DNA from: Alviniconcha marisindica
Taxonomy: Eukaryota; Mollusca; Gastropoda; Provannidae
DNA: 64,000 nucleotides
NCBI GenBank assembly: GCA_018857735.1
Contig: JABMCL010000047.1
Span: forward strand, 1,357,501-1,421,500
Direction of reading: 5' to 3'
The notes under the pieces are model-generated. The model saw only the letters and a list, made by a program, of their open reading frames with translations. It was not told where the DNA came from and ran no database searches. This document shows positions 1-12,140 of the stretch, one piece after another. Position numbers and translations under genes: made by a program. Numbering within the stretch: position 1 is the stretch's first letter; every line of letters begins with the position of its first letter.

Positions 1-241
1 GGGGAAGAGGGAGATTCTGTACCTATCGCTACACTGTCACCACCAGAATGATTCCGGCATTAAGATGGGCAGCGATGAGAGCCATTTTAATGTTTCAGTA
101 GGAAGTGATGGTCAAAGTCACAAGACAGTGTCCACCCACAAACCACAACCTTTTTGAAGAGAAAGGAGAACCGAAGCGGTATCGAACCGAGGTCCTTCCG
201 CTTACCAGCCTAACGCCTTACCGCTAGGCCAAACCGGCTCA
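1..241 (-). mobile_element. tRNA-derived SINE, family A, 3'-truncated by window edge
   Basis: Read on the minus strand, the element starts near 241 with a tRNA-like head. The A-box-like GGTTTGGCCTAGCGGTAAGG is followed by the B-box-like GGTTCGATACC at about 190-200. A body follows that recurs at 7480-7774, 12411-12729 and 26031-26400. The shared body, including the segments meaning 'attaaaatggctctcatcgc' and 'gtggtgacagt' on the element's own strand, identifies one family. The tail lies to the left of the window. The head does not fold as an intact tRNA gene, so I call it a SINE and not a tRNA. Confidence 0.8.
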
Positions 242-245
242 CAAT

Positions 246-2069
246 ATGACAATGTATCATTGGTGGAGTTTATGTACCTTGTACTTATACTCGCACGCCA
301 GGTGAGGTACCGTAAGCGACTCGGGCCTTTGTTGTTGTGTTCGTTTGGCGTCTTTCGAGCGCTAATTAACTCACGGCTTTGTTGATTCGGGTGAACTGGC
401 TAAAATGCACCAGATCACGAGTAAAGCGCCGATTCACTATTTATCAAACAGATGAACTGTTACCGCTGAAGACGACTGGGACGAACCGGACCAAAGACAC
501 AAATGAAGAAGTCAGGAACTGCCGACAGCAGACCGAAGTGTGCCAAGCGGCATTCTTCACCTATTCACTCCACGGATAAAGGCCGGAGGAGGAAACGAAG
601 CTCTTGATAGCTCCAGACTCTCAGTAAACGATAGAAGGAGGAGGAGGAGGAGGAGGGGGGCTGAGGGGTCCAGAGGGGGGCGGGGGAGGGGGATTTCTGC
701 TTCCGCAGTCACCTTTCCGCCGATACCTCCATTGATTTCGGTCTTCGCGGCCAAGGTCGCACAGTGCTTCTTCCCTAGGGAACGGATCGCTGAGAAAGCT
801 CGGCACGGACGAATTTAGCCTCAGTCCCACAATGTCCAGCGGTGGTCATCGCATGTTGGACGGACTCCCGCGGGGAATCAACGCCAGCGGAATGTGCGCC
901 GAGTAGGGCTTGCGGCCAGCTGAGCTGGGCTGAGCATCCGGTGGACTGACTGAGCTGATGAGGCTCGTGCTGACGTGTTTTGTCTACGCACCGAGCTTTC
1001 AGCCCGAGTCACGAGCTCGGTACTGACATCGCCTGTCCATTAGGCCCTGCTCGTGTCATACGGTTTCTGGGGCGTAGCCCAAATTGCCTTACCCAGAAAT
1101 GTACTTCACTCGCGGCCGGACGTAAAATGTTAAACAAACAAGCATATTATCGTCGAGCTGCTACTCTCATTTACTTCACTCAAAATTTCAACTGCTTCCC
1201 TCAGATAAACGTTACAGAATCCCAAAGTGCAAACTCAGTCTCTGCAAGCAGGCCTGCTCTTTCGTTCCACTCTCGAATCAATCAAGTCAATATTTTATTT
1301 TATGTCTGTTCACATCGAGGTGATATTAGACCCCCCCCAAAAAAAAAGTTTTTTTAATTTATACTAATTTTTCCACGGGACTATGAACAATCGATCTGAC
1401 AATATTAGTGATAACATCTCTCGATCAAATAATTAAACCAGCACATGCAGAGTCAGTGTTCTACCCCGTGGGCGCACAGTTAGATTGACAGCATGTTGCA
1501 GGTCTTTCAAGATGTGCCAGACTGTGTATGTGCATGCGTATTCATAAAAGTGTGTTTGTTATTGTGCGTGTGCATCAAGTCTCAGAAAAGTGGCCAGTCG
1601 CAGCCGTGCAGATAGCTAATATGTACAGCAGATAGCTAATATGTGTGTGAGTGTGTGTGTGTGTGTGGGGGGTGGGGGGTGGGGGTGTGTGTGGGGGGGG
1701 GGTGTGTGTGTGTTGAACATCTGATCGTTCAAGTGGTATGTTTTGATTATGCGATAAGTCTTCATTATCATTATGGATCACGTGTTAAGGATAGAAAGCA
1801 GGTATCTTCATGTTCTAGCAAAAATTGTTCATAACTTACTCTTTTCCTCCAAGAAAAATAATAACAACAAACGTAAGTAGTTACGATTGTGCACGTGTTA
1901 AAAACTTGATATGTTTCGATTAAAACTGAATTTTTAAAACATTTTTTTGTGTTTTTCTCAAAACCAGAAAAACTGAGTTACGAGGTTTTAAACGGTCACC
2001 GACGATGTATGAGTCACAGTGTATGCACGGACGCGTGTGTGGGTGTGTACATACATGTACACTGGCATG

Positions 2070-2070
<1 letters not shown>
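246..2070. other. No gene seen; GC-rich then mixed sequence
   Basis: Apart from the dispersed repeat at 258-390 this stretch shows only purine-rich GGA runs near 640-690, a (TG)n/(G)n patch at 1640-1715 and short AT-rich sequence. The open frames are low-complexity or lack splice context. From 700 to 1050 the sequence is CpG-rich, but I see no start codon with convincing coding sequence after it. Confidence 0.5.
258..390 (+). repeat. Dispersed repeat D, copy 1
   Basis: The stretch from 'attggtggagtttatgtacc' to 'ctttgttgattc' aligns colinearly with 42162-42297 ('aatggagtttatgtacttt' to 'gtttgttgattt'). The two copies share many short blocks, such as 'gttgtgttcgt' and 'gtctttc.agc'. Two copies about 42 kb apart indicate an old interspersed element. 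The class is unknown. Confidence 0.6.
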
Positions 2071-2137
<67 letters not shown>

Positions 2138-2143
2138 TCTCTC
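2071..2143. repeat. (CT)n microsatellite
   Basis: About 36 nearly uninterrupted CT units, followed directly by TG- and TGCG-rich simple sequence to about 2225. Confidence 0.97.
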
Positions 2144-2455
2144 GTGTGTGTGTCAGTATGTGTGTTTGTGTGTGCGTGCGTGCGTGCGTGCGTGAGTGAG
2201 TGAATAAATGTGTGCGCGCGTGCGTGAATATGTTATCTTATGTTGTTATTAACTTGTTTTTAGCTCTAACTGTAATTTGTTTAAACACTTTTTTTTATGT
2301 ATGTGTCTTACGTTCAATTATTATACGTTTCATTTGAATTTTATTCATTTACATGTTACGTTGATGGTATGGTTCAAAACAAATTTCCTTTTAAGGACAA
2401 TATAGCATTATCTTATATCTTTCTCTCTTCACGCGTGCACACACATGTACCATAC

Positions 2456-2680
2456 GCAAACACACACACACACAGACGCATCGTACAGAGACCCGTCCAC
2501 ACGCACCCACACCTACACACGCACACACATACATACACACACACAGACTACGCACATAGACACACACACGCACGCACACACACACACACACATACACACA
2601 AGACACACACAAGACACACACACATGCATTCACACACACACACGCGTACTCACAGACACAGACACACACACACACACACG

Positions 2681-2736
<56 letters not shown>

Positions 2737-2739
2737 ACA

Positions 2740-2819
<80 letters not shown>

Positions 2820-2828
2820 CACACACAC

Positions 2829-2874
<46 letters not shown>

Positions 2875-2892
2875 CCTAACACACACACACAC

Positions 2893-2936
<44 letters not shown>

Positions 2937-3014
2937 ACACACACACACACATACACACAACACAACACACACACACACACAACACAACACACACACACAA
3001 CACACACACAACAC

Positions 3015-3089
<75 letters not shown>
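2456..3089. repeat. Long compound (AC)n microsatellite
   Basis: More than 600 bp of almost pure AC dinucleotides. Interruptions by ACAC(A)AC slips, CGCGCG and CACGCA variants occur near the left side, and single CTAACCTAA and TACAC breaks near 2871-2960. The long 'THTHTH' and 'CVCVCV' open frames here are artefacts of the dinucleotide. Confidence 0.98.
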
Positions 3090-3090
<1 letters not shown>

Positions 3091-3091
<1 letters not shown>

Positions 3092-3436
3092 CTATCCTAA
3101 TTAAAATGGCCCTCATCTCTCTACCTGGATCAGCCCACGCACAGCCTGAGTCGCAGTCATTAAGATAATTTTCGTTCATGAAAACCTACTTTGGCAGCCA
3201 GTGCCAGCCGGAATTAGACATAGCTAGGTGAGGATGGACGGCGCGGAGGTAATCTAATGGACGCCTGCTGCAGCAACGATCGAAGTGAATATTGATCACC
3301 ATGCATCATAAACCCTGCTCCTCCTTCCGCACTCACGTCACGGGCCCACCCAGAGAAACGGTACGCCGCAGAGCAGTGCCAGAGTGGCCTGGTCCTCCAT
3401 CCTAACTAATATCAGCACCCAGTTTCTGCTACAGTC

Positions 3437-3437
<1 letters not shown>
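3091..3437. other. Unique spacer, no gene seen
   Basis: Mixed-composition sequence between the AC and TG microsatellites. It has no sustained coding frame with splice signals and no repeat relationship that I can see elsewhere in the window. Confidence 0.5.
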
Positions 3438-3482
<45 letters not shown>

Positions 3483-3519
3483 TGTGAGTGTGTGTGTGTG
3501 AGTGTGTGTGGTGTGTGTG

Positions 3520-3555
<36 letters not shown>

Positions 3556-3646
3556 TGTGGTGTGTTTTGTGTGTGTTGTGTGTGTGTTGTGTGTTTGTGT
3601 TTGTTGTTGTGTGTGTGTGTGTTGTGTTTTGGTTTTTTTATTTTTT
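3438..3646. repeat. (TG)n microsatellite, degenerate
   Basis: TG dinucleotides with TTG and GTGAG interruptions, decaying to T-rich sequence on the right. Confidence 0.97.
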
Positions 3647-3785
3647 GTATAATCTTTTGTAAATGTTTTGGGAGGACTATGCTCTACATGTGTATAGAAT
3701 ATCATATTTAGGTTAATATGTATCATGTGAGCGCTGAGGGCGTTGATGAGCACATGATAAATGTACATTATTATTATTATCATCA
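3640..3785 (+). mobile_element. SINE/LINE 3' end with (ATT)n tail, copy 1
   Basis: The segment from 'tgtataatcttttgtaaatg' to 'acattattattattatcat' is repeated in reverse orientation at 33891-34030. The shared core includes a block reading 'atgtatcatgtgag.gct..gggc.ttgatgag' followed by 'catgataaatgtac' and an ATT-repeat tail. The trinucleotide tail at the same end of both copies indicates target-primed retrotransposition with this strand as the sense strand. Confidence 0.75.
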
Positions 3786-5117
3786 GCCTCTGTCTTCACT
3801 CCCCCCCCCCCCCCACTCCCCTCACCCTCACCCCACGCCCTCCCCTCCCCACCCGCACCCCATCCGATGGTTGGAGACGAGTATAAGGCGTGCTAACTGC
3901 TATACTTCGGATGCGTACGAAACGACTCGCCAGAAACGCTATCTATTCTGTTCCTTTTCTTTGATCTTCTGTATAATGTCTTGTCTTCATCAATTCGTCT
4001 TCTTCTTCTTCTTTCCAGTTACGTGTTCTGAAATGAATGTGTTTCGCCCTGATATGACCGTCCTGATTGACTGGGTGTACAAAAAAATCAAGTTACTTAT
4101 TTTCTTACTTACTCTTCTTCTTCCCAACGTTGATTTGGCGTGATATATCCGTCATGGTTGAGTGGGCGTTAAAAACCAATTATCCAATTGTCTACCCCAG
4201 CGTTGGGATACCGTGAAATTGCATAAATTAAGGTCCCCTTCTGCTGAAAACCCAAGGCTATCAAGGGTTCCCTCTTTAAGGCCTGGTGCTGGCTGCATAG
4301 CCTTACATGCTTCGCCTGCTGTCGGGGTATCTTTCTTCTCTATTTCCCACTTTCCCTTCTCTCTCTCTCTCTCTGTTTTTTTCCTAGGTTGATCTTGATC
4401 AATAAAGACAAAAATAGGGGTGGATTGGGGGTGAGGGTGGGGTCATCCTCTAACCTGCTGGAGTTTTTGGTATTAAACTGGAGTTGTGGTGAAAAAACGT
4501 GCCTGATGTAACTGTTTAGTTTAGTTCAGCTCAAGACGGTATCTATGCGCTCGAAAAAGCCCATAATTATGCGCTCCGCTCCGTCTCTCAGAACTTTGCC
4601 TATCGTTGCCTTGGAAACAGTTCCAATGCTGTCTGATTGACGATGGCCCTTTCTCGTCCTTATGGTCGAGCACTTGCTCTTTCTACGCGTCTTTCCTCCA
4701 GGCCCTCGATGGTGTGATGTCCTTGGCTTTGTGTCCACATGTAGTGACTCAAGCCCCTCAACATTCCGATCTCATCGCTTCCGATGTAGAGTTGTTTTAT
4801 CGGTAATGTTGGCCGCGGCTTAGTCGAAGACTAAGAAACTTCGTACGACCACGTGAAGGAATGAAGCCTTCTTTCCGACTCTTAGTTAAAGTCTGCGCCC
4901 AAGTGTACGATTAGACTGAGTTGAGCTTAACGTTATGAACTTCACACAATGGGCTACTGAGGAGAGGTGTAAGAGACACATTGTACCCTACCACTGCCCC
5001 ACACACCAACATGACACATCGCCAGATCGTGCGCACACATACACACCCACACACATGAATATATTCCAAAGCATCTAAGTCACCTACGTACACGCATGTG
5101 TGCACGCTGGTAAACAT
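3786..5117. other. Repeat-derived spacer, no gene seen
   Basis: Contains a C-rich run (3800-3870), the two SINE-type tails at 4040-4180 and a short CT run near 4360. No coding region could be supported. Confidence 0.5.
4040..4180 (+). mobile_element. Two adjacent SINE-type tails (family E)
   Basis: Two related blocks, 'gccctgatatgaccgtcctg' followed by 'attgactgggtgtac' and 'ggcgtgatatatccgtcatg' followed by 'gttgagtgggcgttaaaaa', lie about 90 bp apart. A third copy sits on the minus strand at 25440-25482. The 'CCCTGATATGACC...TGGGCRTTAA' ending is, from general knowledge, a common 3' tail of invertebrate SINEs. Boundaries are approximate. Confidence 0.55.
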
Positions 5118-5240
5118 TGTGTGCACGCAGCTAAACATTAATACACGCTTATACTGGCCACAACACACCCACATATCTTGTGTGCACACAGGTAAACATT
5201 AATACACGCTTATACTCGCCAAAACACACCCACATATCAT
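5118..5240. repeat. Two-copy tandem duplication (~75 bp unit)
   Basis: The block 'ctaaacattaatacacgctt' plus 'atactggccacaacacaccc' is repeated immediately as 'gtaaacattaatacacgctt' plus 'atactcgccaaaacacaccc'. Both copies are followed by 'acatatc'. Confidence 0.8.
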
Positions 5241-5754
5241 ATGTATAGCATAAAAACAAAATGAAGTGTTTCTTAAGGCCTTGCACAACTTAACACCGAA
5301 ATAACGTGACTCAGATAAACAACTGAACACTGTTTTTTTTGCGCTGAACATAACTTTAAAAAAAAGAAGAAGCTACTTTGTATCTCAGAAGACGAAAGTT
5401 GGCCGGCCAACGTGGACAAATATTTTCGCTAGCAGATTTCCTTACGGTTATTGTATCAATACTTACGCAACAGAAGTACTTTCTTTACTATCCAATTTGA
5501 GTTCCTCAGGGCGCAGCCATGTTTGTTCACTCTCTACTAATGACGACAAGGGGGGAAAAGTTCCTTCGTGATGTAATGTACACTTGTGCCACACAACCTA
5601 GCCAGCCTTAAGTTCATAACGTCACAGAGAGGCTGCCAGACACTGACAATATTGCAGGCGCGTGCGGCCACGTTTGGGCGAGTTTCAGACGTCGATTCCA
5701 TTCACTGATCGACTTTTTTTTTTTTTTTTAATATTAAAAAAATTAAACATGCTG

Positions 5755-6560
5755 TGATCGCAAGTCTTATTCATCGTTAAAGGTCAAAATCTTATTTGCA
5801 GTTCGAGACACGCGAGTCAAAGCCTTATTCACAGTTCGAGACACGCGAAGCTGAAAGGTCAAAGTCTTATCCACAGTTCAAGACATACGACACTTAAACT
5901 AGTGAAAGGTCAAACTCTTATTTACCATTCAAGACACACGAGACTTAAAGGTCAAAGTCTAATTCACAGTTCAAGAAACACGAAACTTAAAAGTCAAAGT
6001 CTAAGTCTTATCAACAATTCAAGACACATGAAACGTAAAGGTGGAAGTCTTATTCATAGTTCAAGACACATATTCACAGTTCAATACACTCGAAACTCAA
6101 AGTCCTATAGACCATTCAAGACACGCAAGACTTAAAGCTATAAATATTTTATCCGTTCAAAACACACGAAACTGAACGATCAAAGTTTTATTCGCCATTC
6201 AAGACACAACTGATAGACTTAAAGTGATACATGTTCTTCCCCGCTCAAAACACACGAAACTGAATGGTCAGTCTTATTCACCGTGCAAGACGCGTGAGAC
6301 TTAAATGTCAAAGTCTAAATACCATAAAGGTAGAAGTCCTATTCACAGTTCAAAACACGAAACTTAAAGGTAAAAAGAGTTATAGTCCTATTCACAGTTC
6401 AAAACACACGAAAAAGTCCTATTCACAGTTCAAAACACACGAAACTCAAAGCTAAAAGATTTATGGTCCTATTCACAGTTCAAAACACACGAAACATAAA
6501 GGTAAAAAGATTTATAGTCCTATACACAGTTCAAAACACACGAAACTCAAGAGGCGTGTG
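5755..6560. repeat. Minisatellite, ~44-bp unit, diverged
   Basis: About 18 degenerate copies of a unit built from 'ttcacagttcaagacacacg', 'aaacttaaaggtcaaag' and 'tctta'. Unit length varies by deletions, and an 'aaaagatttatagtcctatt' variant has taken over the right third. This is a local homogenisation pattern typical of tandem arrays. Confidence 0.85.
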
Positions 6561-6689
6561 AGACTTTTCATTTGAAAAAAGGACGTGGAAACAGTGAACT
6601 GAAGAAAGTGGGAGGATAAGGCAGACATTAGAGCCGTAGACTTCCTGGCAGTTCGCGGAGCATGAAAAGCTCAGCTCTACGTATTCTTA

Positions 6690-6790
6690 TCTTGACAAAG
6701 GGGATTACCCCGAACATTTGCAGACTGGGTGTTTGTGTCCCAATAAATAAGCGTTCTTTTGAATCTTTTATGTGTTTGGATCATGTTTTA
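6690..6790 (+). mobile_element. Fragment related to inverted-repeat element F
   Basis: The string 'caaaggggattaccccgaac' through 'aataagcgttcttttgaatc' to 'tgtgtttggatcatg' matches the right half of the inverted-repeat element at 45919-46140, including most of its terminal arm. Only this half is present. A third partial relative lies at 56148-56215. Confidence 0.65.
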
Positions 6791-7479
6791 GAACGCTAGC
6801 AGTCATTCTTGTCTCAGATCCCCCCCCCCCCCCCCCCCTCAACGTATTCTTGCCTCACTGACAGCTTTGGGTTCTAAACAGAGCGAGGGTACTGATTTCT
6901 GCGTCCGCGGCACCCAATCGCGGGAACACTAAAAAGGAGCCATAGAAACAAGACGAGTATTGGAATAGACAGACGGCTGGAGAGGAGTGGGGCGGGGGTG
7001 GTGGAGGAGTGAGGGGCGGGGGGGGGGGGGGGGGGGGCAGCCGGAAGACATTTGGTTTAGCCCAAACTAATTACCGAAGTGAGAAACGAAGCCAAAGAAA
7101 CGCCGCAGGGCCGAGAGAAAGATGGTGGAGAAAAGCCTGATGTTCCATTTAATACAAAACCACCATGACTCTTCATTTATATCTCCAGACGGCGCTGAGG
7201 AAGAACCCCAAACAAAAAATCTAAACGAACGCGCTCCTTCGCAAGGCAAAAACTCGATCGTCTCCATCGATGAGTTTTGCGTCTTCCAGCACACGCCCCG
7301 GAAACCAGTGGACGTGATTCGCCTCAATCTTCCACAATTTTGTACTGCCGAGACAAATGGAATGGAACCTTCCCGCCGCTACCGGTTTCAAGTGGTGGGC
7401 TGTTCACCACATTTCCTGTTTACTGCCCTGCTTCGAACGTGGGTGACTGAGCTGACTTAACACGCGTTGGTCTGGAAGT
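6791..7479. other. No gene seen
   Basis: Contains a C run near 6820, a G run near 7020 and mixed sequence with open frames on both strands at 7067-7460. The two opposite-strand frames overlap almost completely, and neither shows splice sites or a recognisable domain. Confidence 0.4.
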
Positions 7480-7774
7480 AAACATGGTGCTTCAGTAACG
7501 TCCACAGAAACCATAAGGCTTATTAGGGACGGGGTATGGAGGTGGGGGGAAGAGGGAGATTGTATACCTATCGCTACACTGTCACCACCAGAATGACTCG
7601 TGCGTTAAGATGGGCAGCGATGAGAGCCATTTTAATGTTTCATAAATTGTGAGGGACAAAGTCACAAGACAGTGTCCACAGACCTTTGTAGAGAAAGAAG
7701 AGCCGAAACGGATTCGAACCGAGGCCCCTCCGCTTACCAGCCTAACGCCTTAGCGCCAGGCCAAACCGGCTCAC
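7480..7774 (-). mobile_element. tRNA-derived SINE, family A, near full length
   Basis: On the minus strand it runs from the tRNA-like head (7774, 'gagccggtttggcctggcgc') through the family body to the 3' tail 'ccctaataagccttatggtt' plus 'tctgtggacgtta' at about 7490-7530. The same tail ends the copies at 12411 and 26400. It is also embedded in family B elements. Confidence 0.85.
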
Positions 7775-7879
7775 ATGACACGTGTTGATCTTGACACATG
7801 TTGGTCTGGACACTAGCCACCAGAGCCTACGTGGCCGGTGGAGGCACCGGACGCCCTCACTGATTTCCTACCATTGCCT

Positions 7880-8202
7880 GGTTCATTGTTGCTTTATGTC
7901 CACAGAGACCATAAGGACTCTTCCTGACGGTGAGCCAAGGACGGCCACCTCGACTTCCACACAGCTCCTGAGCTCTGATATGAGCAGTTCAATGTTGCTT
8001 TACGTCCACAGAGACCATAAGGACTATTAGGGACGGGGAGCCCAGGACGGCCACCTCCACTTTCACACAGCTCCTGAGCTCTGAGTGTTGTGGTAGTTCA
8101 TGTTCAATGTTGCTTTACGTCCACAGAGACCACAAAGGCTCTTAGGGACGGGGGGCCCAGGACGGCCACCTCGACTTTCACACAGCTCCTGAACTCTCTG
8201 AC
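7880..8202 (-). mobile_element. Family B element, three copies in tandem
   Basis: Three consecutive copies of about 105-115 bp (7880-7986, 7987-8100, 8101-8202). On the minus strand each reads 'ctcaggagctgtgtgaaagt', 'cgaggtggccgtcctgggct', then the 'ctaataagccttatggtctc' type tail and 'tgtggacgtaaagcaac'. Single copies occur at 12141, 13246, 13688, 20700, 21383 and 49872. Three head-to-tail copies suggest later tandem duplication of one insertion. Confidence 0.8.
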
Positions 8203-8617
8203 CATTGCCTGGGCCCCGCTGAGCGAGTTTAAAACTGGTGGGGCTAACAGGTAGGCGGTAAATGCTGGTTGTAGTGCCTTCAGGGTCACCGTCGGGGACC
8301 AGTGCATTAAAGGCTAGCCAGACACAGGAAGGGACTGGCAACCGGGAAGGAGACAGTGAGTGATGTACGTGAGATCAGCTTCCGACGTCTCATGCCGAAG
8401 GACCGTACACCGAACCTACCACGCTGAGCAGTAACAGGACTAAAGAGAAGCGGGGACGGGGTGGTGGTGGTGGGGGGGGGGGGGGGGGGGGGGGGGGGGC
8501 GGGAGGGGACGTAGGGAGGGGGGGGGCCTAGTCCAAGGAACGATTACCGGCCGCATGCCTTTCCTCACAGACCGGAAGTCTATGCTTGGGTGTGTGTGTG
8601 TGTGCGTGTGTGACAGA
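8203..8617. other. No gene seen; long G run
   Basis: Mixed sequence followed by a guanine run of about 30 bases (8472-8500) and a second GGGAGGG-rich patch. These have potential to form G-quadruplexes. No coding evidence. Confidence 0.5.
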
Positions 8618-8790
8618 GGAGAGGGTTGGGGGCAGAGTTGAAAGATACTAGAAAGAGGGAGGGAGAGAGAGAATGGGGGGGGGGGGGGGCAGAGTTGAAG
8701 GATACTAGAAAGAGGGAGGGAGAGAGAGAATTGGATAGGGTTGGGTGCAGAGTTGAAAGATACTAGAAAGAGGGAGGGAGAGAGAGAATT
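8618..8790. repeat. Minisatellite, ~62-66 bp unit, three copies
   Basis: The block 'gcagagttgaaagatactag' followed by 'aaagagggagggagagagag' occurs three times with a variable G-rich linker. Confidence 0.9.
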
Positions 8791-8799
8791 GTTACCCAA

Positions 8800-9874
8800 C
8801 CTGTCGTCTTAAGGTGATCTGCCAGCGCGCTTGACGCGACGTCAGTTAAAATCCAAGAACCAAATATCTACAGACTACAGAATCTTTACTGTCTACGAAT
8901 AACAGAGAAATCTGCTTCCTGGGTTCGGACCCGCACCCTCTCGGTCTACAGCCACGAAACGACAGCTTCAACCATTCAGCCACGCTGGTCCCTATTTCAA
9001 CAAAACAGGCTGTAACTATCGAATTTGGCGGATGGGTTGGTGATGCCGGGTTTGAGCAGTGTGGGATGTGGATTTCTTCGCCTTCTTTTCTTTGATCCTC
9101 ACTTTCAAGAAGACTCTTCTTCTTCATACAATTATGTGTTTATTGAAGCTGTAGAGAAGCCGAGATTTCCAGAGGAAAGAGAGAGAAGAGGAGGAGGAGG
9201 TAAAAAAATCTTTAAAAAAGCAAAGAATTCACAGTTCTTATCCCCAGAACAGAAGGGGAAAAAAGAAGTAAACAAGAGCAAAAACAAAAAACAAAAACAA
9301 AAAATTCAATTTTTGGCTCTCAACTCCTATTTGCGAGCAGTGGTCTTCATTGTGCCACAGCGGCGAAAAATAGAAACAGGACCCGAATCTTCTTGACCCG
9401 ATTCTTCTCCGATTCTATAAAACAAGAAGACAGAGAAATTCTTCATACGCCCGTGTACCTACTGAAGGTGTGAAAGCACCAGCCTCCCCCCCCCCCCCCC
9501 CCCCCCCCCGGGCCCCCCACAAAAAAAGAAAAGAAAAAAAAAAGAAAAAAAAATCACAAGCAGAGTACAAACAAACAATATTGAAGATGCATTTAAACAA
9601 AAGCCGTAACATAAAAAGAGAAAAGAGTTCAGCTACCATTGTCCCTACACCTGTACATGTACTGAATGCATGAACGCACTAGCTTTTTTTCTTCCCCCAG
9701 AAAGAAAAGACAGAATCACAAGCAATCAGAGTACAAACCAAAAAAAAGGAAGAAGTACAACAAACAGGAAAGAGAACACAATTCAACTGCCACAGGGACT
9801 ACTTCCGGCTGAGGGTCTTGCCACAGTGGAAAGGAAACAGACCCAGAAGAAAAGAAGAAGGAGAATGGGGAAGA

Positions 9875-9911
<37 letters not shown>

Positions 9912-10301
9912 AAAACTGAAGAAGAAAAAAACAGCAGCAACAAAAAAACTACACACAGATGGAAAGACGTCGCCCCTAGCAGAAGAAAAGCATCGACACC
10001 TCCCGAGAATCTGAAGACATGTCATCATCCTACGAGCCAATGCACATCGGTCCGAGGGACCATGGACAGAAAGCAGCAGAAAAATTGGGGTTGTTGTGGC
10101 ACGTTTTCTCACCACGACACGTTTTGTCACCAGTGATGCCTGCACGTTGTCACCAACGAGAGGGTGACAAATTGTGCAGCCAGTGTAACTTTTTAACTTG
10201 GATATCAGTGCATTTTATATCTGTGTGCGTGTGTGCGTGTGCGTGCGTGCGTGCGTGCGCGCGCTCGCGTGTGTGTGTGTGTGGAATTATATTGTGGGTG
10301 G

Positions 10302-10344
<43 letters not shown>

Positions 10345-10879
10345 GAGTAAAGGTAATGAATAGTATAAAAGACAGATTATAGCTGATTATGTGTACACTA
10401 TTTGTCAGCTGTCTGATTATTTCATAACAACCTTTACTTCGAGGTAGATTATGTGTGTTCTGTTATGTTTGTATGCTTCAGCGCTTTGAGCCGCAGGGTA
10501 CGCGCTTCAGAAATGTCCACAACTGTTACTATTATAATTATGAAAATTCAACAATCAAGCCGGGCATAATACAAAAGCAAATGGGAACCACTTAGCAAAG
10601 GGTCTGTCATATTATAACGCCCTAAGAGCAGACAATGGCTTCGAGTTTGGCAATAATTATATCCTATCTCCAAGTCCATCTGGACTAAACATCGTTTAAC
10701 CGACCGCGACCTTACTGACTCGTATTTCTTAATGCCCACTGCTGTCAAGGCCAACGCGCTGTATGAGGCTAAGAATACAGCCTCAAAATAATAAGATTTC
10801 GAATTTTAAGTTGAGGGTTATTGAAAACGCCAAGTCTGTTGACACACCCACAGCGGCTAACCGGACCAGTAACTTGGCA
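8800..10879. other. No gene seen; purine tracts and tetranucleotide repeats
   Basis: Holds a C run (9486-9510), A-rich tracts, a (GAAA)n tract at about 9878-9912, GT/CG simple sequence at 10220-10282 and a (GACA)n tract at about 10302-10341. At 10470-10540 'gcgctttgagccgcagggta' followed by AT-rich sequence looks like another SINE/LINE tail. Open frames here are low-complexity. Confidence 0.55.
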
Positions 10880-11176
10880 AAGAGCAGCCAGACAACAGAC
10901 TGTCAAGTAATGTCAACAGACTGTCAGGTAACGTCAGCAGACTGTCAAGTAACCTCAACGGACTGTCAAGTAACGTCAACGGACTGTCAAGTAACGTCAA
11001 CGGACTGTCAAGTAACGACAACAGACTGTCAGGTAACGTCAACAGATTGTCAAGTAACGTCAATAGACTGTCAAATGACGTCAACAGACTGTCAAATAAC
11101 GTCAACAGACTGTCAACGTCAACAGACCTTCAAATAACGTCAACAGACTGTCAGGTAACGTCAACAGACTGTCAGG
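10880..11176. repeat. Minisatellite, 21-bp unit
   Basis: About 14 copies of 'actgtcaagtaacgtcaac' plus one or two variable bases. Because 21 is a multiple of three the array is open in more than one frame, giving a heptapeptide repeat (about T-D-C-Q-V-T-S) on the plus strand and a leucine-rich one on the minus. I see no splice signal or flanking coding sequence, so I treat it as non-coding. Confidence 0.93.
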
Positions 11177-11385
11177 GGGAGGGGGGGGGGGGTCTAAAGA
11201 GGCAGGTAGAATTGTGCGATACACTGGTGGCCTCTCTGGGCCTGATATAAGTTTTTAGTCTTTTTGTTGTTGTTGTTGTTTAGTTTGTTTGTTTACGATT
11301 GTGAACGCACCCATGTTTTACCTTATCTCTGTAATGAACAGGTAAATTTAATCTACAACTATACCTCAGTATGACTTCAAATTTG

Positions 11386-11391
<6 letters not shown>

Positions 11392-11464
<73 letters not shown>
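11392..11464. repeat. (CA)n microsatellite
   Basis: About 36 uninterrupted CA units. Confidence 0.97.
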
Positions 11465-11468
<4 letters not shown>

Positions 11469-11550
11469 ACACACCTTTACACACAGAATTTGCATACCTC
11501 GTTTGTTACCTTAAAAATTGAAGAAAAAAAGGGGAGGTGCGCGCGCGTGT

Positions 11551-11581
<31 letters not shown>

Positions 11582-11617
11582 GTCCGGAATCCTCCCCCCA
11601 CCCCCGCCGACCTAAAA

Positions 11618-11619
<2 letters not shown>

Positions 11620-11695
<76 letters not shown>
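11620..11695. repeat. (CT)n microsatellite
   Basis: About 37 uninterrupted CT units. Confidence 0.97.
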
Positions 11696-11696
<1 letters not shown>

Positions 11697-12140
11697 CGTA
11701 TTCCTGGAAATGAATATAAACGTCCCTTTCCTGACTAAACCACGTCCCAAATGTGAATGAAGAACAACAAATTTCATTAACTTTACTTTTACTCAGAGAT
11801 TCCTGGAAGTAAATCACGTTCAGGATTCCCGTTTCCAGTCCATTTTTGATCTTCAAATCCGCATGTATGTCAACCGCAAACTAGCGTAGCCTCCCCCCCC
11901 CCCCCCTCCCCCACACAATAAATTGCACATGCCACACACAGTGTCATGTGTGAAGCGTTGACCTGGTACGAAACGGATCCGCGCCTGACTGGGCCCAGAC
12001 CTGTCGTTTGATGCGTCACGGTGGTGTAACTCGGCAACACCGCGTGCAGGCGGACTACAGAACAATAAATCTCTGGCGGCGGGCCTTTAATCACAGCTGT
12101 GGTTTACGGCCTGGACTTTCCCCTCCCCACATGCTGTCGG

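Larger units (their letters stand above)
11177..12140. other. Microsatellites and spacer, no gene seen
   Basis: Contains a G run near 11180, (TTG)n near 11263-11280, (CA)n at 11392-11464, a GT/G tract at 11540-11582, (CT)n at 11620-11695 and a C run near 11893. No coding exon could be supported between them. Confidence 0.6.

Noticed and set aside
2297..3179. Long open frames of alternating Thr-His or Cys-Val on both strands
   Set aside because: They are translations of the (AC)n microsatellite. The dinucleotide is open in all frames and has no start or splice context of a gene. The same holds for 13811-15000, 17315-18170 and 58790-59320.
9670..10145. Lys/Arg-rich and Phe/Ser-rich open frames
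   Set aside because: They derive from A-rich and (GAAA)n tracts, with low complexity and overlapping frames on opposite strands.
10763..11250. Protein with a seven-residue TDCQVTS repeat
   Set aside because: It is a 21-bp minisatellite that is open in several frames on both strands. There is no non-repetitive coding flank.
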